From: an uncultured bacterium
Lineage (GTDB): Bacteria > Patescibacteriota > Minisyncoccia > Phycocordibacterales > PALSA-1337
DNA length: 18,881 nucleotides
Direction: 5' to 3'
Assembly: GCA_903876465.1 (NCBI GenBank)
Contig: CAIRAF010000016.1
Coordinates: 1-18,881, forward strand
Below, piece after piece: positions 12,408 through 18,881 of this stretch. Position 1 is the first letter of the stretch. Each line of letters starts with the position of its first letter. A program made the translations under genes and the position numbers. The notes under the pieces were generated by a model. The model was not told where the DNA came from. It did not search any database and worked only from the letters and a program-made list of their open reading frames with translations.

Positions 12408-14148
12408 GCTTATTTACTTCCTCAAACGGAATAATCTTTTGAAACGCTTTAATCATAGCGTCCTCCTTTAGGGTAAGCATTCCTTTGCTTCTTGTCATTC
12501 GGGCTATTTCTAGAGCATTAGGATTTTTGAGAATAACCTGTTCTATATCTTTATCCATGGTAAACATTTCGAATACAGCCATACGTCCACGTGTGCCTTT
12601 CGGACAATCTGATGTCGGTTTTATCTTCATGACTGTATCAGTGAATGGTATTTCAGTTTTATATTGAGCAGGTAAATCTGCAAATGAACGGTCAATCAAA
12701 GCTTTTATACTTCCATCAACTGGTATAGGTTCACCTCCTCCTTTTGGAAGCATACTTACAAGACGTTGACCAACAGCCAGAACGAGGGTTGGTGCAATAA
12801 GATACGGATCAACTCCCATATCAATCAAACGAGGAATGACACCGGCGGCATCATTGGTGTGCAGAGTAGAAAAGACTAGATGACCAGTGAGCGCTGCTTG
12901 CACAGCAAGCTGAGCGGTTTCTTTATCACGAATCTCACCCACCATGATGATATCTGGGTCTTGACGAAGTGTCGTACGCAAACCAGCATCAAATGTATAC
13001 CCAATCTCTGGTCGAACTTGCGACTGACTGACTCCTTCAATGGTATATTCCACCGGATCTTCCAGAGAAAGGACGTTGTAACTCTCACGATCAACTTCTG
13101 AAAGGACAGAGTAAAGAGTTGTAGATTTTCCTGAACCAGTAGGACCAGTAATGAGTATCAATCCATAAGGCTTATTGATAGCCTCGCGTAGCATGGTGAG
13201 ATTTTTTGGTGTAAGTCCTAGTTGATCAATAGTGCGAATACCCTTAGCTTGGTCGAGAATACGCATTTCAACTTTTTCTCCATAATATGAAGGAAATGTT
13301 GAGACACGAAAGTCGACACGACGCCCATCAATACGTGCAGAAAAACGTCCGTCTTGAGGCTTTCTCTTTTCATCTAGACGCATACTCGAAATGACTTTGA
13401 TACGAGCCACGACAGCAGAATGCACTTGAGGTGGAAGAACTAGACTAGTATTCAAAATACCATCAACACGGAAACGGACACGAACCTTGTCACGCATATG
13501 CTCAATATGGACGTCGGATGCCTCTCCTTCAACAGCATAGCGAACTATAGTTGCCACAATCTTAACAATAGGAGCATCCTCAATGATGAGTGATTCGTCC
13601 TTTTGCTTTCCTGCATTTTCTGTTGCTTTTTTTGCTTCAGAAGCGAGATCCTCTTTTTTGAAACTATCTTCAGGATTGACCGACAATTCAGTTTCAAGTT
13701 CAGAAAGTGCCTGTGTAACTTCTCCAGTTATACCCTTGTACATCTCTATCACTTTGGCAAAATCATCGACAGATATAAGAAACATCTTATATGGAATATT
13801 TTTCTTTGCTGCAAGAAAGTTCAGAGCATCACGCGCCTCCATATTATCTGGATCAACTATACCAACTTCTAGGACACCTTCTTTAAGACCTATTGGAGCA
13901 AAACGATAGTGACTTGCAGATTCTTCGGGAATATAATCAAGTGCTTCAAATGGAACAGAGGCATCTGCAATAGAACGGACTGGCATATTGAGAAATTCTC
14001 CTCGCGCTTCCAAGATATCTTCAATCTTTACTCCACGAGATACAAGTGCTTCGTCGAGTGAGGAACCGTTCCCCGTCTGTGTTCGTATAGCTTGGACATC
14101 ATCCTTGGTTATAAGGTTCTTTTTGAGTAGGATATCAATGACACTCAT
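12403..14148 (-). CDS. pilB: Type IV pilus extension ATPase PilB
   Basis: PilB is the cytoplasmic hexameric ATPase that drives pilus growth. The 581 residues comprise an N-terminal T2SSE_N/MshEN-like domain (about 1-135), an acidic linker (about 145-190), the N2 domain (about 190-325, with EASDVHIE and the QDGRFS motif) and the ATPase core with Walker A GPTGSGKST (335-343, Lys341), Walker B-type DIIMVGEIRD (399-408) and His box TGHLVFSTLHTND. The usual tetracysteine zinc site is missing: where most PilB have CxxC after RLV..L, there is MLPKGGGE (about 466-473), and only Cys515 (SDCPKGTRGR) remains. The RLG-type c-di-GMP motif of MshEN is also not evident. It starts six bases after the PilP-like gene and ends just before the receiver. 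Confidence 0.96.
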   Translation of the reverse strand: MSVIDILLKKNLITKDDVQAIRTQTGNGSSLDEALVSRGVKIEDILEARGEFLNMPVRSIADASVPFEALDYIPEESASHYRFAPIGLKEGVLEVGIVDPDNMEARDALNFLAAKKNIPYKMFLISVDDFAKVIEMYKGITGEVTQALSELETELSVNPEDSFKKEDLASEAKKATENAGKQKDESLIIEDAPIVKIVATIVRYAVEGEASDVHIEHMRDKVRVRFRVDGILNTSLVLPPQVHSAVVARIKVISSMRLDEKRKPQDGRFSARIDGRRVDFRVSTFPSYYGEKVEMRILDQAKGIRTIDQLGLTPKNLTMLREAINKPYGLILITGPTGSGKSTTLYSVLSEVDRESYNVLSLEDPVEYTIEGVSQSQVRPEIGYTFDAGLRTTLRQDPDIIMVGEIRDKETAQLAVQAALTGHLVFSTLHTNDAAGVIPRLIDMGVDPYLIAPTLVLAVGQRLVSMLPKGGGEPIPVDGSIKALIDRSFADLPAQYKTEIPFTDTVMKIKPTSDCPKGTRGRMAVFEMFTMDKDIEQVILKNPNALEIARMTRSKGMLTLKEDAMIKAFQKIIPFEEVNKL

Positions 14149-14154
14149 AGGGTT

Positions 14155-14484
14155 TTAGTGGCCTGACGCACTCGATCCTGAAGTAGAAAAACCAGGTAGA
14201 GGAGCGAAAGGATTTGGACGACCAACATCGACAGTAGGGATAGGTACTGAAAAATCTCGAAGGGTTTTATAACCAGGATCAGTAAAGACACTGTTATCTA
14301 TATGCAAAGATTGAATCTGGTTGAGAAGACCCAAAACCTGAGTACCAACAGAAGCATTATCAGAAGAAACCAAATTTGTAGAAGTTGCAGTAGTTCCTGT
14401 GTAGTAAAAATAAGCAATAGCAACAATAATAATTGCCACGATGACGCTAATAGTTGTTTTGTTTGATGAGGGTTTAGTATTCAT
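14155..14484 (-). CDS. Small PilP-like membrane-anchored protein
   Basis: A 109-residue protein with a short N-terminal tail, one membrane helix (about 10-29, TISVIVAIIIVAIAYFYY) and an extracytoplasmic segment. It ends in VGRPNPFAPLPG, followed by a Ser/Gly-rich tail. The G-R-x-(D/N)-P-F-x-P-L element recalls the conserved motif of PilP, the protein that in Gram-negative bacteria links the PilMNO complex to the PilQ secretin. The beta-domain of full PilP (about 170-180 residues) is absent. Position right after pilO and before pilB is where pilP lies in classic pilMNOPQ operons, but no pilQ is here. The call is from motif and order; it may be a lineage-specific partner of PilO. Confidence 0.6.
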   Translation of the reverse strand: MNTKPSSNKTTISVIVAIIIVAIAYFYYTGTTATSTNLVSSDNASVGTQVLGLLNQIQSLHIDNSVFTDPGYKTLRDFSVPIPTVDVGRPNPFAPLPGFSTSGSSASGH

Positions 14485-14493
14485 GGTGAAAAA

Positions 14494-15060
14494 TTATTGG
14501 CGCAACCAGTATGTGTTCATTTGAACAGAAAAATCATATGTACCAGTATCATTGGCGGATACACTCAAATGTGTAACATCCATGATACGTAGATTGGCCT
14601 CAAGATCCTGCATAAAACTGATAAATTGCTGATATGGTGCAGATACACTGAATGAAATTACTACAGTATCGAGAGTTGGAGCTGAGATACTGCCATTTGT
14701 CCCAGCATTTGAAGCTGCTCCAGAACCTGACTTATCCTGACTTGCAGCTGCACTGATACCTTTGAGTGAAAAACCGTGTTGAAGCGCAATGTTATTGAGG
14801 TTGATGATCAAGCGAATATTATCAACAGTGCTTGGCAACATCTTGTCTAGATTACTCTGATCTTGTGGAGAAATATCATTATACTGTTTGAGAACATTGT
14901 CGCGAACACTTATCAATTTTTGAGCACTTGCTATGGCACCAGAATATTGATCATTTACTGCTTTGACACCCGCAGCATCATTCCATAATCCACTCGTAAA
15001 AGTGAAGTATATAGCGACTGCGAGTATAAGAAGGATTGTTGCTGTTAAATTGCGGTTCAT
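14494..15060 (-). CDS. pilO: PilO-like inner-membrane pilus alignment protein
   Basis: A bitopic membrane protein of 188 residues: a very short cytoplasmic tail (MNRN), a membrane helix (about 5-25), a coiled-coil-prone stretch (about 30-80, with KAVNDQYSGAIASAQKLI) and a C-terminal ferredoxin-like domain of the PilO/GspM type, VVISFSVSAPYQQFISFMQDLE then MDVTHLSVS. The frame is open up to 15126, but the ATG at 15060 starts the protein right before the helix and four bases after the pilN stop, avoiding a 62-base overlap. A Ser/Gly/Ala-rich linker (about 105-125) is unusual. PilO pairs with PilN in the membrane to link PilM and the motor to outer parts. Sequence similarity in this family is low, so the call leans on topology and order. 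Confidence 0.82.
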   Translation of the reverse strand: MNRNLTATILLILAVAIYFTFTSGLWNDAAGVKAVNDQYSGAIASAQKLISVRDNVLKQYNDISPQDQSNLDKMLPSTVDNIRLIINLNNIALQHGFSLKGISAAASQDKSGSGAASNAGTNGSISAPTLDTVVISFSVSAPYQQFISFMQDLEANLRIMDVTHLSVSANDTGTYDFSVQMNTYWLRQ

Positions 15061-15064
15061 AATA

Positions 15065-15733
15065 TTAATTAGTTGTTGCCCCAGAACTTGTAGAACTTGA
15101 TACTGCCGGTGAAACCATGTGTTCATAAGTGAGAGTCGATGGATCTATGGTTGCAGCAAAACCAAATGATACTGCACCGTTCGCTCCAAGTGCCGGATTG
15201 GACAAAATAGGATTCTTTACAATCTTACGTAAACCGTACTGATCAAGTTGTCCAAGAACATCTGACTGAAATGCAACGGCCGACAAACTAGTACCGTATC
15301 CTTGCATTGTCACTTTTACACTATTATCAGAAGCGCCGATTGCTGGAACCGTGGCATCAAAAGTCATAAAACGAACATTGGCGATAGTAAGACGACCGAT
15401 AATATCAAATATTTGAGACAAAGCCAGGTGATTGTCCAAGAGAGTACGAGCTGTATCAATCTTTGTTTTCTCTGCCGTGAGTTGTTCGATAAGGTCTACG
15501 TTGAATTGCTTTTCTCGAGTTGCGAGATCCTGTTTTAATGTATTCTGATCATTAATGAGATATTGTTTATAAGCATATACACCACCAGCACCCGCAAGAG
15601 AAGCTATAAAAATAAGAGTTGCGAGCGTCATAAATATACTCGCTGTCCTGTGATGAGTCACGGGAGAACTCACCCCAATGGCTGAGGCGGTTGGTTTCTT
15701 TGGTATGAAAGAGGTTTGGAATTTTGTCTCCAT
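15065..15733 (-). CDS. pilN: PilN-like inner-membrane pilus alignment protein
   Basis: A 222-residue bitopic protein. A cytoplasmic tail of about 33 residues (METKFQTSFIPKKP...) should carry the short motif that binds PilM, followed by a membrane helix (about 33-57), a coiled-coil stretch (about 62-100) and a C-terminal PilN/GspL-like fold (VRFMTFDATVP, VKVTMQGYG). The chosen ATG at 15733 has AAGGG four bases before it; the alternative TTG at 15745 would include that site within the gene. TGCTATAAT ends 11 bases before the ATG. It follows pilM by about 60 bases and precedes pilO by four. The tail ends in a Ser/Thr-rich segment. Low family similarity, so context matters. Confidence 0.82.
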   Translation of the reverse strand: METKFQTSFIPKKPTASAIGVSSPVTHHRTASIFMTLATLIFIASLAGAGGVYAYKQYLINDQNTLKQDLATREKQFNVDLIEQLTAEKTKIDTARTLLDNHLALSQIFDIIGRLTIANVRFMTFDATVPAIGASDNSVKVTMQGYGTSLSAVAFQSDVLGQLDQYGLRKIVKNPILSNPALGANGAVSFGFAATIDPSTLTYEHMVSPAVSSSTSSGATTN

Positions 15734-15744
15734 AATTCCCTTCA

Positions 15745-15753
15745 ATTATAGCA
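15745..15753 (-). promoter_or_regulatory. Extended -10 promoter before pilN
   Basis: TGCTATAAT on the minus strand (15753-15745), 11 bases before the pilN ATG at 15733, in the only gap larger than 50 bases between pilM and pilC. Predicted start is about five bases from the ATG, so the AAGGG site would be partly lost from that transcript. No good -35. Confidence 0.45.
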
Positions 15754-15795
15754 GGAATATGAGAAGTATAGCTGTGAATAAGTCTAACCCAATCC

Positions 15796-16905
15796 CTACT
15801 GCAACTCAGCGAGTCTACGGAGGGCTGTACCGATTGCGACAGCGAATTCTGGACCAGCTTGACCGAACTCTTCAGCTAAGAATGCTGGTGTTTCAAGTTT
15901 TCCGAATGGGTCAGCATAAACGACATCAGTTTGGAAACTTATTTTGGCAAGATCAGTAAAGCCTTTAAGAAGTACTCCGCCACCAGTCAGTATAACTTTA
16001 CTAATATTCTTGGCATATTTCTTCTGATAGTTAAGAAGTGTGGCATTTGCCTCATAAAAAATATAATCAAGATTGACTGTGATTATTTCTGTGAGTTCTT
16101 TATACTCAGGTCCGCCTTTGAGACCAAAAAGTCTCTTCATGGACTCAGCCTCACTCACTGATACACTCAATGCTTTAGACAAAGCCAGGGTGATATCCTG
16201 ACTTCCCTTGTTAATGATATGTGCCGTACGTAAAATACCCCGTTCAACAATATAAAGTTTAGTTGAACGTGCACCAAAATCAATAATCATCTGAGTATTC
16301 AATCCTTGATCTAGGACTGCTCGGATAGCGCTAAATATTTCAATCTCGTAAAAAGTTGGTGTGAGACCGCTTCCTGTCATAATGGCTTGATAGTTGTTCA
16401 GATATTCATTGTGAATAGCGACTACCAAAATGTCATATCCTTTTTTTTCTGTCTTAGATGAATCCTCATCAGTCACATAAGCTTCTTCTTTTGGAATGAT
16501 AGACCAATCAAGTAAGACTTCATTGAGTGGTACTGGGATATATTTTCGAGCTTCAATAGCAACCACTTCACCAAGCTGTTTTTCTGGAACTGGTGGTACT
16601 GTTATAAAAGTAATGAGACTTGAAGAAAGCGGAAGTGCGGTACCACAACTCAAAGTTGTCGTTTTTGCTTCACGAAGAATATCCTTTATCGCTTCAACAA
16701 CTTTTTCTGGTGGGAGTGAAACGGCACGTCCGACTTCAGTATTTGCATATGGACCAAGAGCTAGTTCACCATAAGTCTCTAGAACGGCTCGTCCACGTTT
16801 TTTCTTGATCTGGACAACCTTTATAGCAGATGAACCAATATCAATACCCAAGACACTTGTCTCTTTCTTGAAGAACGAGCCGAAAAACGAGCCGAGTGAT
16901 GCCAT
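15796..16905 (-). CDS. pilM: PilM, actin-like cytoplasmic pilus assembly ATPase
   Basis: PilM is an FtsA/actin-like ATP-binding protein that docks on the PilN cytoplasmic tail and links the membrane alignment complex to the motor. Numbered from the ATG at 16905 (369 residues), it has phosphate-1 motif GIDIGSSAIKVVQ (20-32), phosphate-2 segment IIDFGARSTKLYIV (207-220) and adenosine motif VILTGGG (304-310), with VPLNEVLLDWSII and GLTPTFYEIEIFS typical of PilM between. Alternative starts are an ATG at 16920 and a TTG at 16932. The 16905 start gives MASLGSFFGSFFKK, and a weak TACACT lies six bases before it. It is first in the pilus array, divergent from comF with overlapping -10 boxes. Confidence 0.95.
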   Translation of the reverse strand: MASLGSFFGSFFKKETSVLGIDIGSSAIKVVQIKKKRGRAVLETYGELALGPYANTEVGRAVSLPPEKVVEAIKDILREAKTTTLSCGTALPLSSSLITFITVPPVPEKQLGEVVAIEARKYIPVPLNEVLLDWSIIPKEEAYVTDEDSSKTEKKGYDILVVAIHNEYLNNYQAIMTGSGLTPTFYEIEIFSAIRAVLDQGLNTQMIIDFGARSTKLYIVERGILRTAHIINKGSQDITLALSKALSVSVSEAESMKRLFGLKGGPEYKELTEIITVNLDYIFYEANATLLNYQKKYAKNISKVILTGGGVLLKGFTDLAKISFQTDVVYADPFGKLETPAFLAEEFGQAGPEFAVAIGTALRRLAELQ

Positions 16906-16941
16906 GACACTAGTGTACATTGAAATGGTCAAAGTGAAAAG

Positions 16942-16969
16942 TTGTTGAGAACTGACGCTGTATTATAAT
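16942..16969. promoter_or_regulatory. Divergent overlapping promoters for pilM and comF
   Basis: The octamer ATTATAAT at 16962-16969 gives a TATAAT on both strands, at 16967-16962 for pilM and 16964-16969 for comF. For comF, TTGTTG (16942-16947) lies 16 bases upstream as a -35. For pilM, TTCGCG about 17 bases upstream is a poor -35. Leaders would be about 35-50 bases on each side. Two polymerases could not use both at once, so the two operons may compete. Confidence 0.5.
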
Positions 16970-17008
16970 TATCATCAACAGAGACGCGAACTAGCGTTTT
17001 TTATTTGC

Positions 17009-17707
17009 ATGAATATATTCCAACTTACGTACAATACAATTCTGGAAGCCCTATTCCCCATTTCTCCGGCTGAGAAGTGGCTATTATCGATGGATATAGG
17101 ATCCATTATCAAGCAACTACCACGAGCAAAAAATGCGCCAATAGAAGATGCTTGCTCTATATTTTCATATAAAGATGATCGAGTTTGGCAAATGGTGTGG
17201 AGCATCAAGTATAGAAAATCGAAACGAGCGGTACAAATTAGTGCATTTGCTTTGCATAGAATAATTCAGATATATGAGAGTGTCGTACCGAATATAGTAA
17301 TTATCCCAATGCCCGTCAGTAAACAGCGTAGGCGCGAGAGAGGATATAATCAATGTGAATTATTGACTGATGAAATTAAAAGGCTGAATAATGAAATTTC
17401 ATATGAAAATAAATTAACTGTAATCAATAACCTTTTATTAAGAAAGAAAAACACTTCACGACAGACACTTAAAAACAGAAAAGGTCGTCTGGATAGTGCT
17501 CATGAATTATTTATCGTTGATGAAATAATATTGAATCAATTTTTGTCTGAAGAAATTTTACCTACCAGCAATCATATATCAGATAAAAATGTAATGTTTA
17601 TTGTTATCGATGACGTTGTCACAACCGGTAGTACAATGAAAGAAGCTGTTCAAACCATGAGAAATGCTGGACTGACAAATACATGGGGACTTTCGATTGC
17701 CCATTGA
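17009..17707 (+). CDS. comFC: ComF-family phosphoribosyltransferase-like protein
   Basis: ComFC is needed for natural transformation in several bacteria, where it works with ComFA/PriA-like helicase activity on incoming DNA. The 232-residue protein has the family's PMPVSKQRRRERGYNQ segment (100-115), a T-S-R-Q-T-L-K-x-R segment (149-157) and the PRPP-binding loop VIDDVVTTGST (199-209). The N-terminal zinc finger (normally four cysteines just after the LFP motif) is missing: LFPISPAEKWLL has no cysteine. It is the only plus-strand protein gene here. It stands divergent from pilM and ends 27 bases from the stop of tyrS. The stop is TGA, so UGA is not recoded. Pairing with a pilus locus supports a DNA-uptake role. 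Confidence 0.88.
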   Translation: MNIFQLTYNTILEALFPISPAEKWLLSMDIGSIIKQLPRAKNAPIEDACSIFSYKDDRVWQMVWSIKYRKSKRAVQISAFALHRIIQIYESVVPNIVIIPMPVSKQRRRERGYNQCELLTDEIKRLNNEISYENKLTVINNLLLRKKNTSRQTLKNRKGRLDSAHELFIVDEIILNQFLSEEILPTSNHISDKNVMFIVIDDVVTTGSTMKEAVQTMRNAGLTNTWGLSIAH

Positions 17708-17734
17708 TACCACAAATTATGTCTGGAGTATTGA

Positions 17735-18881
17735 TTAAATAATCACCTTTACAAATCTCCTCTTTCCTATTTTTAGAACAATCGTCTCAGTCGGTGCAAA
17801 AAAGGGATCAGTTATCTTTACATCTTTATCGTCGCGAACTGCACCATCAGTAATAAGCCTACGCCATTCAGTCTTTGAAGGGATAACTCCAACTTTAATG
17901 AGAACGTCAGCTAATGGAACGCCTTTATCTAATTTAATCTCTAATACATCTTCAGGAATACCACCTTTAGCAAAAGTCGCTTCAAAAGCTTTTTCTGCTA
18001 ATCCAGCAGCTTCCTCTCCATGGAATCTCTTAACAATATCTTTAGCTATAATTGCCTTAGCTTTGCGTGGACCTTGAGAAATAATCGAATCTTTTTCAGA
18101 CAGCGAAATGCGTGTGCAATTCGTAAACAGTGGTTCAATCATTGGATCAGGTAAAGCCATAAGCGCACCGAAGAGACCATTTGCTGGTTGATCAATAAAT
18201 ACACCCGTTCCATTTGACTTGGACATGAGCTGACCAGTAACAGGGTTGGCAACGAGATTGAGAGCGATGACAAATTTTTCCTTATCTTTAAGCTTCTTCA
18301 TGAGCGTACGACCAGAAAGAGCATTAAAAATTTGATCAGTGCCACAGAGTTCCGCATCTACGTCCATAGCCACACTGTCATAACCTTGCATGAGAGGATA
18401 CATGAATTCATGAAGATAAATTGGCGAACCTTCTTTGAGACGCTTTTGGTACATGTCTCTCTCTATCATCTGTTGAACAGTGAAATTCGAAGCCAAATTT
18501 AATACATCTGCAAAAGAAAGTTTTGATAACCACTCTGAATTATGCTTAATTATTGCAGGATTTTTTGAATCTTTAAAATCAATAAGCGGAGTAATCTGTC
18601 TAACCCAATCCGCCATATTAGAAACAATATCTTCTTTATTTAATTGCTTGCGAGCCGCACTTTTATCAGTTGGATCTCCTATTTGCGCGGTAAAGTCCCC
18701 AAAAAGGATTATCACTTCATGTCCTAATTGACGAAGTTCTTCAAGAAAAATCATATTCTTGGCATGGCCAAGATGAATAGCTGTGTGTGTTGGATCTAAA
18801 CCGTAATATATTTTGATTTTTTCACCAGCAAGAAGTTTCTTAACCAAAGCATCCTTTGAAGGGAAAACGTCAGTGACAGTG
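17735..18881 (-). CDS. tyrS: Tyrosyl-tRNA synthetase, 5' end cut by the window
   Basis: A class I synthetase that charges tRNA(Tyr). About 382 residues are visible. The frame stays open from a TTG at 18847 to the window edge, and the upstream residues (TVTDVFPSKDAL) match the usual pre-Rossmann region of TyrRS, so the true start lies outside. Key motifs are GLDPT and HLGH (HIGH signature) in the first 40 visible residues, YPLMQGYDS for tyrosine binding, the LMSKSNG (KMSKS) loop about halfway and a C-terminal S4 RNA-binding domain (about the last 65 residues, ADVLIKVGVIPSKTEWRRLI). The S4 domain and motif style are those of bacterial TyrRS. Tail-to-tail with comF, 27 bases apart, with no terminator visible in the gap. 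Confidence 0.96.
   Translation of the reverse strand, partial: TVTDVFPSKDALVKKLLAGEKIKIYYGLDPTHTAIHLGHAKNMIFLEELRQLGHEVIILFGDFTAQIGDPTDKSAARKQLNKEDIVSNMADWVRQITPLIDFKDSKNPAIIKHNSEWLSKLSFADVLNLASNFTVQQMIERDMYQKRLKEGSPIYLHEFMYPLMQGYDSVAMDVDAELCGTDQIFNALSGRTLMKKLKDKEKFVIALNLVANPVTGQLMSKSNGTGVFIDQPANGLFGALMALPDPMIEPLFTNCTRISLSEKDSIISQGPRKAKAIIAKDIVKRFHGEEAAGLAEKAFEATFAKGGIPEDVLEIKLDKGVPLADVLIKVGVIPSKTEWRRLITDGAVRDDKDVKITDPFFAPTETIVLKIGKRRFVKVII

Noticed and set aside
12403..14148. Long open frames on the opposite strand inside pilB, gatA and pilD
   Set aside because: They lie wholly within strong conserved genes, have no family motifs, and follow from codon bias of the real gene.
15061..15126. 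A longer start for pilO, opening at 15126
   Set aside because: It overlaps pilN by 62 bases and puts 22 unusual residues before the membrane helix. The ATG at 15060 lies just after the pilN stop.
16906..16932. TTG at 16932 or ATG at 16920 as the pilM start
   Set aside because: Neither has a ribosome binding site, and both add residues before the usual FF-x-FFKK beginning. The ATG at 16920 remains possible.
16985..17006. ACGC/GCGT mini-hairpin followed by six T in the comF leader, as an attenuator
   Set aside because: Only four base pairs, too weak for an intrinsic terminator, although the T tract is suggestive.
1..18881. Mobile elements, CRISPR arrays or prophage
   Set aside because: No repeat-spacer array, transposase or integrase was seen. 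The tRNA-like element shares its acceptor sequence with the small RNA, but this short repeat with no integrase does not support an attachment site.

Overview
The window looks like a chromosomal segment of a candidate-phyla-radiation (Patescibacteria) bacterium, most likely from the Parcubacteria side. The clues are an AT-rich genome, tightly packed genes with gaps of a few bases, a compact type IV pilus locus without a secretin gene, and core proteins that have lost conserved zinc-binding cysteines (LigA, PilB, ComF). UGA is used as a normal stop (comF ends in TGA), which argues against the lineages that recode UGA as glycine. No transposase, integrase, CRISPR array or phage gene was seen. The lineage is an inference from gene content.

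Layout. Positions 1-53 hold the first codons of an unidentified minus-strand gene, followed by an initiator tRNA-fMet on the plus strand. Next come minus-strand genes for a two-helix membrane protein with a HEPN-like RNxxxH domain, gatA and gatC (Glu-tRNA(Gln) amidotransferase subunits; gatB is not here). The 315-base gap at 2775-3089 has no protein gene. It holds a tRNA-like element with an acceptor stem and T arm but no normal D or anticodon arm. It also holds what looks like a complete small-RNA unit: a TTGACT/TATAAT promoter, a GAAA-loop hairpin and an intrinsic terminator shared with ligA.

From 16905 down to 3090 (minus strand) lies one long array: pilM, pilN, pilO, a PilP-like gene, pilB, a CheY-like receiver, pilT, pilC, a probable major pilin, a second pilin, pilD, four minor pilins (FimT/GspH, PilW/GspJ, PilV/GspI, PilX/GspK types) and finally ligA. 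PilB and PilT should power extension and retraction through the PilC platform. PilM/N/O/P-like form the alignment complex, PilD matures the pilins, and the four minor pilins would form the tip that primes assembly. comF lies divergently from pilM, and the pairing of pili with comF suggests DNA uptake. A partial tyrS runs off the right edge.

Expression. Several genes in the array have a TATAAT-like hexamer exactly 6 bases, or about 8-11 bases, before the start codon, usually with no good Shine-Dalgarno site. This suggests internal promoters giving leaderless or nearly leaderless mRNAs. The major pilin instead has an extended -10 promoter, a roughly 56-base leader and a 3' hairpin, as suits an abundant transcript.
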